From NCBI GenBank assembly GCA_945861245.1, contig CAMAUE010000003.1:24462-88461 (forward strand): a stretch of DNA of 64,000 bases, in the 5' to 3' direction. Made by a program: the position numbers and the translations under genes. Source of the stretch: Singulisphaera sp. GP187. GTDB lineage: Bacteria; Planctomycetota; Planctomycetia; Gemmatales; Gemmataceae. Of this stretch, positions 8,933-16,644 are shown in pieces. Numbering within the stretch: position 1 is the first letter of the stretch; the number at the start of each line of letters is the position of its first letter. The notes under the pieces were generated by a model that saw nothing but the letters and a program-made list of their open reading frames with translations, had not been told where the DNA came from and did not search any database.

Positions 8933-10321
8933 ATGCTGTTTTCAGGACGTATCGGCAAAGGCTTCAGTCGTCGCGAGTTCCTCCAGGTTGGCGGAGCGAC
9001 TGCGCTTGGGCTGACTTTGCCGGAATTGCTTCGCTTGAAAGCCAGCAACTCCCTCACCCCCAACCCCTCTCCCGGGGGGCGAGGGGAGCAATCGCCCGGC
9101 TCGGCTCGCGCGGTCATCTTTCTTTGGCTCTGGGGCGGGCCATCGCAACTTGACACGTGGGATCCAAAGCCAAACGCATCCGCGGAGTATCGTGGGCCTT
9201 TCTCATCGATTAACACACGGGTCGTCGGCACGCGCATTGGCGAGCTTTTTCCGCAGATTGCCGAGTGGACCGATCGACTGTCGATCATCCGCTCGCTGCA
9301 TTCCACGTCCAACGATCACGGCGTCGCCGGCACGGTTGGGCTTACGGGCAGCTCAACGGGAAGCGTCAATCTGGGTGGGGCATCGGCGGCGGGCAGCGTC
9401 AGGCCGTGTATCGGCTCCGTTGTCGCTCGGGCCAAGGGGTTCCGCTCGGAGCTGCCGCCGTTCATGGTCGTTGGCGGGCGTTTGCATCAGGGCAAACGCG
9501 CGATCGCTGGTGAAGGTGGAGGCACGCTCGGCGCCCTCTACGATCCGTTCCGCCTCGTCTATGATCCCGAGCGCGGCACGCAGATTCCCGCCCTGCAACT
9601 ACCGGACAATCTTTCGCCAGCCCGCTTACAAAATCGCCAGCAGTTGTTGCAAATGCTATCGCGTGGCCGCTCGCTCGATACCGGCAGTCAACGCACGATC
9701 GACGACTATCGGGCTCAGGCTTTGGCGCTATTGACATCGCCGGATGCGAGCCGAATGTTCGATCTCTCGCGTGAACGTCCCGAATTGGCGGATCTCTATG
9801 GCCGCACGCGGTTTGGCCAATCGTGCTTGCTCGCTCGGCGATTGGTCGAGCATGGCGTGCCGTTCGTGCAGGTCAACTGGAGCGATCACGTCGAAGCCGA
9901 GGAGGACGCAGGCGACGGCGGTTGGGACAATCACTATCGCAATTTTCAGCTCATGCAAGACCGCCAGGCCCCGTGGTTGGATCAGACGCTGCCGGCACTG
10001 CTCACGGACCTGCAAGAACGCGGCATGCTGCAATCGACGCTCGTCGTCGCCATCGGCGAGTTTGGCCGTACGCCAAGAATCAACGACAAAGCGGGCCGTG
10101 ATCATTGGGAACATTGCTACAGTGCGTTGATCGCCGGCGGCGGTGTCCGAGGCGGACAGGTCATCGGCGAGAGCGATGCCCGAGCAGAACGCCCTCGCTT
10201 GCGCCCTGTCACACCGGCGGACTTGGCGGCGTCGATCATGCATGCAGTCGGCGTCACCAGCGAGCAATCCGCGACGCTCGGCATCAACATGGGCGGGCAG
10301 GTAATCTCTGAGTTGTTTTGA
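8933..10321 (+). CDS. DUF1501 family Tat-exported protein (copy 1)
   Basis: ATG 8933 is preceded by GGAGA, and a TACAAT box lies about 40 nt upstream. The 462-residue product starts with a twin-arginine signal (SRREFLQVGGATALGL). DUF1501 is related to the sulfatase/alkaline-phosphatase fold; WGGPSQLDTWDPKP, VAIGEFGRTP and GRDHWEHCYS are characteristic blocks. Odd: between the signal peptide and the mature domain, residues around LTPNPSPGGRGE are encoded by a GC-rich palindromic repeat (9049-9090) that is usually intergenic. The antitoxin gene begins 16 nt after the stop. The family's activity is unproven. Confidence 0.93.
   Translation: MLFSGRIGKGFSRREFLQVGGATALGLTLPELLRLKASNSLTPNPSPGGRGEQSPGSARAVIFLWLWGGPSQLDTWDPKPNASAEYRGPFSSINTRVVGTRIGELFPQIAEWTDRLSIIRSLHSTSNDHGVAGTVGLTGSSTGSVNLGGASAAGSVRPCIGSVVARAKGFRSELPPFMVVGGRLHQGKRAIAGEGGGTLGALYDPFRLVYDPERGTQIPALQLPDNLSPARLQNRQQLLQMLSRGRSLDTGSQRTIDDYRAQALALLTSPDASRMFDLSRERPELADLYGRTRFGQSCLLARRLVEHGVPFVQVNWSDHVEAEEDAGDGGWDNHYRNFQLMQDRQAPWLDQTLPALLTDLQERGMLQSTLVVAIGEFGRTPRINDKAGRDHWEHCYSALIAGGGVRGGQVIGESDARAERPRLRPVTPADLAASIMHAVGVTSEQSATLGINMGGQVISELF
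9049..9090. repeat. C/G-rich palindromic repeat inside a coding region
   Basis: The stretch ctcaccccc...cccctctcccgggg...gaggggag can fold into a hairpin (cccctc with gagggg). It is read in frame as LTPNPSPGGRGE within the DUF1501 gene. From general knowledge, this peptide string arises from a repeat common in planctomycete and other genomes; no second copy was found in this window. Confidence 0.65.
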
Positions 10322-10337
10322 AGGGAGACGCAGAGCT

Positions 10338-10580
10338 ATGACGACACTGGACATCCAACAAGTTGCCGGTCACCTGACCGAGATTCTCGACAAACTTCCT
10401 CCGGGCGAGGAAGTCATCGTGACTCGCAATGACCAGCCGATTGCGACGATTCGAGCAGCCGAGCCAGCTCAGCGAAAGCACCGACGAGCACCACAGTTTG
10501 GCACCATGCGAGGCTCCATTCTGTACATCGCGCCGGATTTCGACGAAATACCAGAGGGTTTCGAGGAATACCTGCCATGA
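10338..10580 (+). CDS. Phd/YefM-type antitoxin
   Basis: This 80-residue protein fits the Phd/prevent-host-death fold: an N-terminal strand-helix (MTTLDIQQVAGHLTEILDKL), then PPGEEVIVTRNDQPIATI, and a charged C-terminal tail expected to wrap the toxin (GSILYIAPDFDEIPEGF). The PIN-domain toxin gene follows immediately, as in VapBC-like modules. The stop codon is part of an ATGA string at 10577-10580, the classic overlap for starting the toxin. Such antitoxins usually autorepress their operon together with the toxin. Symbol left blank because subfamily naming varies. Confidence 0.85.
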   Translation: MTTLDIQQVAGHLTEILDKLPPGEEVIVTRNDQPIATIRAAEPAQRKHRRAPQFGTMRGSILYIAPDFDEIPEGFEEYLP

Positions 10581-10587
10581 GTTATTG

Positions 10588-10962
10588 ATGGACACCCATA
10601 CGCTCTTGTGGTCCGTTGAACAACCGGCAACGATTAGCGTACCAGCAATGGCAGTTCTCCAAGATCCAAATAATGATCGGTACGTAAGCGCCGCCACCGT
10701 CTGGGAACTGGCGATCAAGGTCGGTCTTGGCAAGCTAAAATTGTCGAAGCCTTACCGGGCGTGGATCGAAGAAGCGATTTATGATCTCGCAATGGAAATA
10801 TTGCCAGTCACCATCGAATATGCAGATTTCCAGGCCACGCTGCCTCCGCACCACAGGGATCCGTTTGACCGAATGATGATCTCGCAATCGCTCGTTGACA
10901 GCATTCCGATTGTCAGTATCGATGCAGTATTCGATTTGTATGGCGTTGCTCGCATTTGGTGA
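10588..10962 (+). CDS. PIN-domain (VapC-like) toxin, possibly with a start-proximal frameshift
   Basis: A PIN domain of 124 residues is read from ATG 10588. The acidic Mg-binding residues are present: MDTHTLLW, ATVWELAIK, HHRDPFDRMM and VSIDAVFD. PIN toxins are ribonucleases neutralised by the partner antitoxin. The expected coupled start ATG 10577 (overlapping the antitoxin stop) is out of frame: atg agt tat tga stops after three codons. Adding one T would give ATG AGT TAT TTG ATG GAC, the usual VapC N-terminus. TTG 10585 or ATG 10588 could still serve as a start, so the catalytic domain may remain intact but be uncoupled from the antitoxin. Confidence 0.85.
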   Translation: MDTHTLLWSVEQPATISVPAMAVLQDPNNDRYVSAATVWELAIKVGLGKLKLSKPYRAWIEEAIYDLAMEILPVTIEYADFQATLPPHHRDPFDRMMISQSLVDSIPIVSIDAVFDLYGVARIW

Positions 10963-10980
10963 GATTTTGAGGATTGACGA

Positions 10981-12108
10981 ATGACCACCCCCACCGAAAT
11001 CTACTCCCCCGGGCTTGAAGGCGTTATCGCCGGCGAAACGGCGATCTCGACCATCGCCACCGGACTGCAGTATCGCGGCTATCCGGTCGGCGAATTGTGC
11101 GAGCGCTCTACGTTCGACGAAGTTGCCTATCTCTTGCTGCACGGCGATCTGCCGACGCGCACGCAGCTTGGCGAATTCAACGCTCGGCTCGCATCGGCAC
11201 AGAAGTTGCCTGAAGTTCTGAGCGAGCTACTTCGCAAGTTGCCGAAAAACGCCGTGCCGATGGATGTCGTGCGAACGGGTGTCAGTATCCTGGCGAGCTA
11301 CGACGCTGACCTGCACGACAACAGCAAGGCGGCGAATCTTCGCAAAGCCGAACGATTACTCGCTCAGATCCCGCTGATCATCACGGAGGCGTTTCGCGCG
11401 ACCAAAGGCCTTCCCGTGATCGCGCCGAAGCCGAATCTTGGTTTTGCGGCGAACATGCTGTACATGCTGCGCGGCACGGCCCCGGATGCGTTCGACACGA
11501 AGGCGTTTGACGTTTCGCTGATCCTCTATGCCGAGCACGAGTTCAACGCTTCGACGTTTACCGCGCGCGTCGTCTGCTCGACGGAGTCGGACCTGCATTC
11601 GAGCGTCACGGCGGCGATCGGAGCGCTCAAAGGCCCGCTGCATGGTGGGGCGAATGAGAAAGTGATGGACCTGCTTCTGGCGACGGGCGGACCGGACATG
11701 GCCGAGGCGTGGATTCGCTCGGCATTGGCGAGCAAGGCAAAGGTCATGGGCTTCGGGCATCGCGTTTACAAGGCCGGCGATGTGCGTGCGCGAATTTTGA
11801 AGGAATACGCGAAACAGGCTTCCGAGCGTGCAGGCACACAGCAGTGGGAGATCGCGGCGGAGACTATCGAAAAGGTGATGGAGGCCGAGAAGAAACTGTA
11901 CCCGAACCTTGATTGGCCCGCCGGTCGGCTGTATCATGCGATGGGGCTTGAGGTGCCGTTGTACACGCCGTTTTTTGTGGCATCGCGCATTACCGGTTGG
12001 TCGGCCCACGTAATAGAACAACTGGAGCACAATCGCATCATTCGCCCGCGCAGTCGATTCATCGGGCCTGCGGAGAAGCCGGTGACGCCGATCAACGAGC
12101 GTGGATAA
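10981..12108 (+). CDS. gltA: citrate synthase (or 2-methylcitrate synthase)
   Basis: A 375-residue short-form citrate synthase condensing oxaloacetate with acetyl-CoA (or propionyl-CoA) in the cytoplasm. Catalytic blocks: GPLHGGANE with the first His near residue 222, GFGHRVYK with the second His near 259, and PNLDWPAG with the catalytic Asp near 310. The C-terminal TPFFVASRITGWSAHVIEQ is typical. The length matches the archaeal/Gram-positive and methylcitrate-type group rather than the roughly 430-residue Gram-negative enzyme, so 2-methylcitrate synthase (prpC) remains possible. No other TCA or methylcitrate genes are adjacent. Confidence 0.9.
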   Translation: MTTPTEIYSPGLEGVIAGETAISTIATGLQYRGYPVGELCERSTFDEVAYLLLHGDLPTRTQLGEFNARLASAQKLPEVLSELLRKLPKNAVPMDVVRTGVSILASYDADLHDNSKAANLRKAERLLAQIPLIITEAFRATKGLPVIAPKPNLGFAANMLYMLRGTAPDAFDTKAFDVSLILYAEHEFNASTFTARVVCSTESDLHSSVTAAIGALKGPLHGGANEKVMDLLLATGGPDMAEAWIRSALASKAKVMGFGHRVYKAGDVRARILKEYAKQASERAGTQQWEIAAETIEKVMEAEKKLYPNLDWPAGRLYHAMGLEVPLYTPFFVASRITGWSAHVIEQLEHNRIIRPRSRFIGPAEKPVTPINERG

Positions 12109-12173
12109 CCAGGAAAAACCTCGCTTCCGGTCGGAGGCGGGCAGATGTCGCAATATTCAAGTGGGAGCTAACA

Positions 12174-12908
12174 ATGATCCCGTATCGTCTGTCACTTGGC
12201 GTGGGAGCGTTCTTTATCGCCGCCGTACTCGGTTGTGGTGCCGATCCGGGTGATAAGTTGTCAACAACGACGACGGTCCCACTGAAAGAAGAGAAGCAGC
12301 TTGCCGAGGAGACCAAGAAGGTCAAGCTCGGCAAAAACATTACGCTGGAGATTCAGGGCAAGAAAAAGCGAGTCCTCGTCGAGGCGGAGGTTTGTTTGCG
12401 TGAAGGCATATTGGAGCAATTGCTCACGCGCAAACGGACCAAGGAGCATGAGGCCGCTTTGGCAGCCGACATCGACGTTCGCGATCTGCATCTCGCCTTG
12501 ACGCTCGCCGGCGCTGATGCCGGGAAGACTGTGCAGTTCAGGCCAAAGCTTGTCGCGCCGTCAGGTACGGCAGTCAAAGTATTCCTGGAGTACAAAAAGG
12601 ACGGGAAGGTGTTGCGCGTCCCAGCTCAGGAATGGATTCGCAATATCAAAACGAAGAAAGACTTTCACGCCGACTGGGTGTTCGCGGGCAGCATTTTCAT
12701 TCCCGATCCGCTCGATAAGACGAAAAAGCCCTACTACGGCGCCAACGATGGCGACGTGATTACCGTGGTCAACTTCGAGTCAGCATGCCTCGACGTGCCA
12801 TTCCTGAGCACGAAGGACAACGACGACCTCTTCTTTGAGGCCCATACCGCGCGAATACCGCCGTTGAAGACGCCCGTCACGGTGATCTTGGAACCGCAGA
12901 CGAAGTAA
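12174..12908 (+). CDS. YdjY-like domain lipoprotein
   Basis: ATG 12174 follows GGGAGC and opens a lipoprotein signal (FFIAAVLGC, lipobox Cys near residue 19), giving 244 residues. The mature part carries the YdjY-like signature: VCLREGILEQLL, KEHEAALAADIDVRDLHLAL and LAGADAGKTVQF. Members occur widely in planctomycetes and have no proven activity. A C-terminal half (EWIRNIKTKKDFHADWVFAG through GDVITVVNFESACLDVP) is also conserved in the family as I know it. It probably sits on the outer membrane or periplasmic face. Confidence 0.82.
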   Translation: MIPYRLSLGVGAFFIAAVLGCGADPGDKLSTTTTVPLKEEKQLAEETKKVKLGKNITLEIQGKKKRVLVEAEVCLREGILEQLLTRKRTKEHEAALAADIDVRDLHLALTLAGADAGKTVQFRPKLVAPSGTAVKVFLEYKKDGKVLRVPAQEWIRNIKTKKDFHADWVFAGSIFIPDPLDKTKKPYYGANDGDVITVVNFESACLDVPFLSTKDNDDLFFEAHTARIPPLKTPVTVILEPQTK

Positions 12909-12964
12909 ATTTAGATTCGATCTAATGTATGCTTTGAACGGCTAGATTTGTCCGATCCATTGTA

Positions 12965-13027
12965 TGGTGGCACAAACATTCTTGTCTGTGTTTGCGGTTT
13001 ACACAGACAAGAATGTCTGTGCCACCA
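12965..13027. repeat. inverted repeat, family D (27-nt arms)
   Basis: The arms at 12965-12991 and 13001-13027 are complementary in 26 of 27 positions (core cattcttgtctgtg), with a 9-nt loop. In one frame it encodes the string HRQECLCH, which I recall as recurrent in planctomycete genomes. It lies in the 473-nt gap between the YdjY-like gene and the zinc-ribbon gene. Confidence 0.85.
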
Positions 13028-13075
13028 ATGCGACAAATCCAACCGTGTGAAGTATAGTACGAGGCTCCGCGTTGT

Positions 13076-13225
13076 ATGGTTTTCGATGTCCGTAGGCTCC
13101 CTTCGGTCATCGATCGGCTTATGGCGTTGCTGGACGATCTGGAAGAGCGTTTCCAAACAGACCTGCTTATCCCATTCATCGCGACGGCGCGTTCGTTGAA
13201 GGAAGTGCGGAACCATCTGAGTTGA
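13076..13225 (+). CDS. possible 49-residue small protein
   Basis: ATG 13076 to TGA 13223-13225 encodes 49 residues with an amphipathic, protein-like composition (VFDVRRLPSVIDRLMALL, then DDLEERFQTDLLIPFIATA). No clear ribosome-binding site precedes it. I do not recognise it. It could be a remnant of a longer gene or a chance frame. It is the only coding candidate I would mention in this gap. Confidence 0.3.
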   Translation: MVFDVRRLPSVIDRLMALLDDLEERFQTDLLIPFIATARSLKEVRNHLS

Positions 13226-13381
13226 CCTCGCCCGATGCGCGAAACAATCCTCTTCTCCCGAGCATCCGACAACGTCGGAACCGATAATTAATTCCGGTCG
13301 ATCCCTATTTCTCCTGTCCATTCCTCGCTAAACTAAGATAACCGGCGACAATCATTCCCGACTTCAAATCACGGTGCCGAC

Positions 13382-14773
13382 ATGGCGACCATCAGCTTCA
13401 CGTGCCCCCATTGCGAGAAGGTTCTGCGCTCCACTCAGCGACCTCCCGCGGGACGCAAGGTCAAATGCCCCGCGTGCAACGAGGGCTTCGTTCCCGAACT
13501 GGATAATGACGAAGCCGCCGGCATCCAGGAGGAGCCTCGCCTGAAATCCAAGGCCAAAGCCGTTGACGACGACGTCGATGCCGAAGAGGTGGACGTTGAC
13601 GAGGTCGATGACGACGAGAAACCTCGCAAGAAAAAGAAAAGCAATCGCGACGACGATGACGAAGACGATGGTGGCGCCCGAAAGAAGAAGAAAGGTAAAA
13701 AGAAAGCCGGCGCGAACAAGATGCTCATCTACGGCGGTATCGCGCTGGTCGGCATTGGCGGGCTGTTCATCTGCGTCCTTCTGGGCGTTGGTGCGTTCGT
13801 TTGGCCAGGATTTCTGCGTTCAAATAATTCGGCATTGCTCGCCTTCGTCGCTCCCGACGCCAACATGGTAATGCACGCCGATCTCAAGCAAACGCGTACG
13901 AAAATGGAACCCCTCGAGAAGATGTTTCGTGAACAGGGCATAGGCAAGAATCCAGGTCAACCTGAAAACAACGCCATGATCGACCTGATGAAGAACGCCG
14001 ACAAGCTTGTCGTCTCCAGCAACACGGCCAAATCCAAGGATTCGGCAACAACCGTGATACAGGCCCCTGCTGCGGAAATCGAAAAATTCAAGAAATCGCC
14101 TGGCATGGGCGCGCCACTTACCATCGGCGGTCATGCCAATGTCTATAAGCAGGCAGGCGGTGGAGGAATACTGCCCCGGTTCGTGGCCTTCCCCGCCGCG
14201 GACATCGTCGTCTTCGCCGATCAGCCAGAGGCCGAATTCATCCGCATTCTCGATCGCGGCAAGAAGGGCGTGCAGCAAAACGCCGCCATTGATCTTGGCA
14301 AATCCGCGAGTGGTTCGCTCGTCTGGGTCGCTGTGATATTTGACGCCGATATGCGCAAAAACATGAAGCAGTCGCTACAACAATTCGGCAAAGCCTCGAA
14401 AAAAATGGAGGCCGCCGTGCCCGCGGTCGATGGTTGCAAAGGCGTCGTGATCTCATTTGAAGCTACGAACAAGCAGGACCTTAAAATCGCCGCCTCGCTC
14501 ACCTGCAAAGATGCAGGCGATGCCGCGAAGATGAAAGACGGCCTTGATGACGGCTTCAATCAACTGCGCGGCTTTCTTGCTATTATGCAGAACGCAGGCG
14601 GAATGATGCCTGGCCAGGCGGAGTTCCCAAAGGGCATCATTCAGGATCTGAACTCCACGGCCTTCCAGGTTCAAGGATCCAACGCTTCCGCGACGCTGAC
14701 GATTACCTCGCAATCCCTGCAGGAGCTAGGTCGATTCGGCGAGAAGAAGGGCGGCATGGGCTTCTTTCCGTAA
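13382..14773 (+). CDS. zinc-ribbon single-pass membrane protein of unknown function
   Basis: The 463-residue protein has four parts. (1) An N-terminal zinc ribbon, CPHCEKV then CPACNEG, in the first 40 residues. (2) A highly charged linker of Asp/Glu followed by Lys/Arg clusters, about residues 40-110. (3) One membrane helix ([19 protein letters not shown], about 118-140). (4) A C-terminal domain of about 320 residues with residue strings such as [16 protein letters not shown], presumably outside the cytoplasm. This architecture is common in planctomycetes but has no assigned role. Only the ribbon, linker and helix are secure. Confidence 0.8.
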   Translation: MATISFTCPHCEKVLRSTQRPPAGRKVKCPACNEGFVPELDNDEAAGIQEEPRLKSKAKAVDDDVDAEEVDVDEVDDDEKPRKKKKSNRDDDDEDDGGARKKKKGKKKAGANKMLIYGGIALVGIGGLFICVLLGVGAFVWPGFLRSNNSALLAFVAPDANMVMHADLKQTRTKMEPLEKMFREQGIGKNPGQPENNAMIDLMKNADKLVVSSNTAKSKDSATTVIQAPAAEIEKFKKSPGMGAPLTIGGHANVYKQAGGGGILPRFVAFPAADIVVFADQPEAEFIRILDRGKKGVQQNAAIDLGKSASGSLVWVAVIFDADMRKNMKQSLQQFGKASKKMEAAVPAVDGCKGVVISFEATNKQDLKIAASLTCKDAGDAAKMKDGLDDGFNQLRGFLAIMQNAGGMMPGQAEFPKGIIQDLNSTAFQVQGSNASATLTITSQSLQELGRFGEKKGGMGFFP

Positions 14774-14835
14774 GCAAATATCGCGTTGCTTGTTCGCCGA
14801 TTTCGCCACCAACCTGTTACTTTCGATTGGTTTCC

Positions 14836-15312
14836 ATGTCCGAGCTTACCCACTTCGATGAAACCGGCGCGAGCCGTATGGTGGACACCAGCGCCAAGCC
14901 GGAGACGTTGCGCGAAGCCCGCGCCAGCGCGTTGGTGCGCATGCAGCCGGCGACCTTAACGCTCATCCGCGACCGTGGTCACGCTAAAGGCAATGTGCTT
15001 GAAGTCGCGCGCCTCGCGGGTATCATGGCCGCGAAACGCACAGGTGAACTAATCCCGCTCTGCCACCCGCTGCCGATCACGTCCGCGAAGATTGATTTCC
15101 GTTTCGACGGCGACGCCATCCTGCGCATCGAGGCGACGGTGCGCGTCTTCGGCCGCACCGGCGTGGAGATGGAAGCGCTGACCGCCGCCAGCGTCGCCGC
15201 CTTGACCGTGTACGACATGTGCAAAGCGGTGGATCGGGCTATGACGATTGAAGCGATTCGTTTGGAAGAAAAACTCGGCGGCAAGAGCGGACACTTCACG
15301 AGAGCCGATTGA
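14836..15312 (+). CDS. moaC: cyclic pyranopterin monophosphate synthase MoaC
   Basis: Molybdenum cofactor biosynthesis step 1b: it converts the MoaA product to cyclic pyranopterin monophosphate. The 158-residue protein has [16 protein letters not shown] at the N-terminus, then [59 protein letters not shown] and [12 protein letters not shown], all diagnostic. ATG 14836 is preferred over an in-frame TTG three codons upstream because it matches the family start. No other moa genes are nearby, so the pathway is dispersed. An intrinsic terminator follows at 15375-15396. Confidence 0.96.
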   Translation: MSELTHFDETGASRMVDTSAKPETLREARASALVRMQPATLTLIRDRGHAKGNVLEVARLAGIMAAKRTGELIPLCHPLPITSAKIDFRFDGDAILRIEATVRVFGRTGVEMEALTAASVAALTVYDMCKAVDRAMTIEAIRLEEKLGGKSGHFTRAD

Positions 15313-15374
15313 CAGCACTTTCCAACCTTTCTAAAATTCAGATAGATTTGAAAGTTCAATAGTTCCCATATAGC

Positions 15375-15396
15375 CCGCCATTGATGGCAGGTTTTT
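15375..15396 (+). terminator. intrinsic terminator after moaC
   Basis: A hairpin (ccgcca / tggcagg around the loop ttga, with one bulged A) is followed directly by TTTTT at 15392-15396, about 60 nt after the moaC stop. This separates moaC transcription from the next transcript. Confidence 0.6.
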
Positions 15397-15430
15397 GGTG
15401 ATCCCGCCGTAACTGGCGAGCGATATGAAT

Positions 15431-15540
15431 TTGCCCGCCGATGGGTTATGTCTCGACGGCTTCTGCGGTTCGTAAGTGAAAGGAGTCCCCCTTCGCGGAA
15501 GAGGCGGGCAAGCCTTGTGAACGGTTCCGCCGCTCGAGGC
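15431..15540 (+). ncRNA. structured RNA / leader candidate upstream of polyprenyl synthase
   Basis: Between the moaC terminator and ATG 15547, a three-way-junction fold can be drawn by hand. The closing stem 15450-15459 / 15530-15540 has 10 pairs (one bulge, one G-U). Arm 1 is 15460-15467 / 15494-15501 (8 pairs, one G-U), with an inner aagg/cctt stem. Arm 2 lies within 15503-15531. In addition ttgcccgcc (15431-15439) is perfectly complementary to ggcgggcaa (15503-15511), which would form a pseudoknot or an alternative pairing. The overlapping extended reading frame is Arg-rich and unlike the protein family. It matches no riboswitch class I know. Confidence 0.4.
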
Positions 15541-15546
15541 ATTGCC

Positions 15547-16548
15547 ATGAGTCTTCTCACTGCTCCACCCGCGAATCGCATAATGGCCACGCAGCTATTC
15601 ACGCCGATCGCTCGCGATCTCGTTGCCGTCGAACGAATCCTGCACGACGCACTCGAATCATCCCGTCCCGGCGTCGATCAGCTCATCGCCCATCTCGGCC
15701 ATTACAAGGGCAAACGCCTTCGCCCAGCGCTATTGCTGCTGACGGCCCGTGCATGCGGCGGCGTCGAATCGGCGCACCATACGCTCGGCGCCGTCGTCGA
15801 GATGATCCATACCGCGACGCTCGTCCACGACGACGTGCTCGATTCCGCCAGCATCCGCCGACATGTGCCCACCGTCAACTCGCTTTGGGGCAACCAGGCG
15901 AGCATCCTGCTGGGCGATTATCTCTTCACCCAGGCCTTTCATCTTTCAGCCACGCTGGATGACGTGCGCGCGTGCCGAATCATCGGCGCGGCCACGAATC
16001 GGCTTTGTGAAGGCGAACTGCATCAGATCACCTGCCGTGGCCGACTCGACCTGAGTGAGGATGAATACTACGACATCATCGACGCGAAGACGGCGGAGTT
16101 GACGGCGTGCTGCTGCAAACTCGGCGCGATGTACGCCGGCATGCCAGACGATGTCATCGCGAATCTGACGGCGTATGGCCAATCGCTCGGCCTGGCGTTT
16201 CAGATTGCCGATGATTTACTTGACATCGAAGGCGTGGAGGCCAAGGCCGGGAAATCGCTGGGCACTGACCTGGAACAGCAAAAGCTGACGTTGCCGTTGA
16301 TTTGGCTGTTGGAGAACGCGCCGAAAGAACAGCGCGACCGCGTGCGTTCGATCCTGACCGCCGCAGGCAACCACAAACGCGAGGCGTTGCTGCCCGAACT
16401 GCGTTCCGCCGGCGCGCTCGACTTCGCTCGCCGTGAAGCCGAATCGCACGCCGCCGCCGCCTGTGCGAAATTGGAGTGTCTGCCCGAATCGCCCGAACGC
16501 GCGATCCTGGCGTTGCTGGCCGAGCAGGCGGTTCATCGTGATCATTAA
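15547..16548 (+). CDS. polyprenyl (all-trans) diphosphate synthase
   Basis: A 333-residue trans-isoprenyl diphosphate synthase that elongates allylic diphosphates for quinone side chains. The two aspartate-rich motifs are VHDDVLD near residue 94 and IADDLLD near residue 221. GKRLRPALLLLTARA, SLWGNQASILLGDYLFTQAF and the Lys of DLEQQKLTLPLIWL are typical of the long-chain (octaprenyl/heptaprenyl, IspB-like) group. Chain length cannot be set from sequence. ATG 15547 is my choice; ATG 15583 is a possible alternative. A start further upstream would read through the structured RNA region. The closest named relatives are ispB/hepT. Confidence 0.9.
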   Translation: MSLLTAPPANRIMATQLFTPIARDLVAVERILHDALESSRPGVDQLIAHLGHYKGKRLRPALLLLTARACGGVESAHHTLGAVVEMIHTATLVHDDVLDSASIRRHVPTVNSLWGNQASILLGDYLFTQAFHLSATLDDVRACRIIGAATNRLCEGELHQITCRGRLDLSEDEYYDIIDAKTAELTACCCKLGAMYAGMPDDVIANLTAYGQSLGLAFQIADDLLDIEGVEAKAGKSLGTDLEQQKLTLPLIWLLENAPKEQRDRVRSILTAAGNHKREALLPELRSAGALDFARREAESHAAAACAKLECLPESPERAILALLAEQAVHRDH

Positions 16549-16553
16549 TGATT

Positions 16554-16633
16554 TCAGAGATACGCACGAAGTAAGTGGTTAGAGCACGCCGCGATTTGCA
16601 AGCTCCAACCACTTACTTCGTGCGTGGCTCTGA
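16554..16633. repeat. inverted repeat, family C copy 1 (TCAGAG ends)
   Basis: Left arm 16554-16585 and right arm 16602-16633 are near-perfect complements around the core cgcacgaagtaagtggtt. The right end reads ggctctga. It lies 5 nt after the polyprenyl synthase stop and 11 nt from the stop of the convergent minus-strand gene. Confidence 0.88.
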
Positions 16634-16644
16634 CATCAAACGAA

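Noticed and set aside
7279..9153. Long open frame of 624 codons on the plus strand, antisense to an M14 peptidase gene
   Set aside because: It mirrors the codon structure of the minus-strand gene, is Arg/His/Val-rich with no domain, and overlaps a gene with clear catalytic motifs. It is a high-GC shadow.
12911..13321. 136-codon minus-strand frame in the gap after the YdjY-like gene
   Set aside because: Part of it is encoded by the inverted repeat at 12965-13027, and the rest has no protein-like features or ribosome-binding site.
15431..15540. Known riboswitches (TPP, cobalamin, FMN, SAM, glycine, c-di-GMP, molybdenum cofactor), SRP RNA, RNase P, tmRNA or 6S RNA
   Set aside because: None of the conserved sequence elements of these classes that I know could be found, although a covariance-model search was not possible here.
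15448..15546. N-terminal extension of the polyprenyl synthase from an upstream start
   Set aside because: The added 33 residues are Arg/Ser-rich, not family-like, and overlap the structured RNA region.
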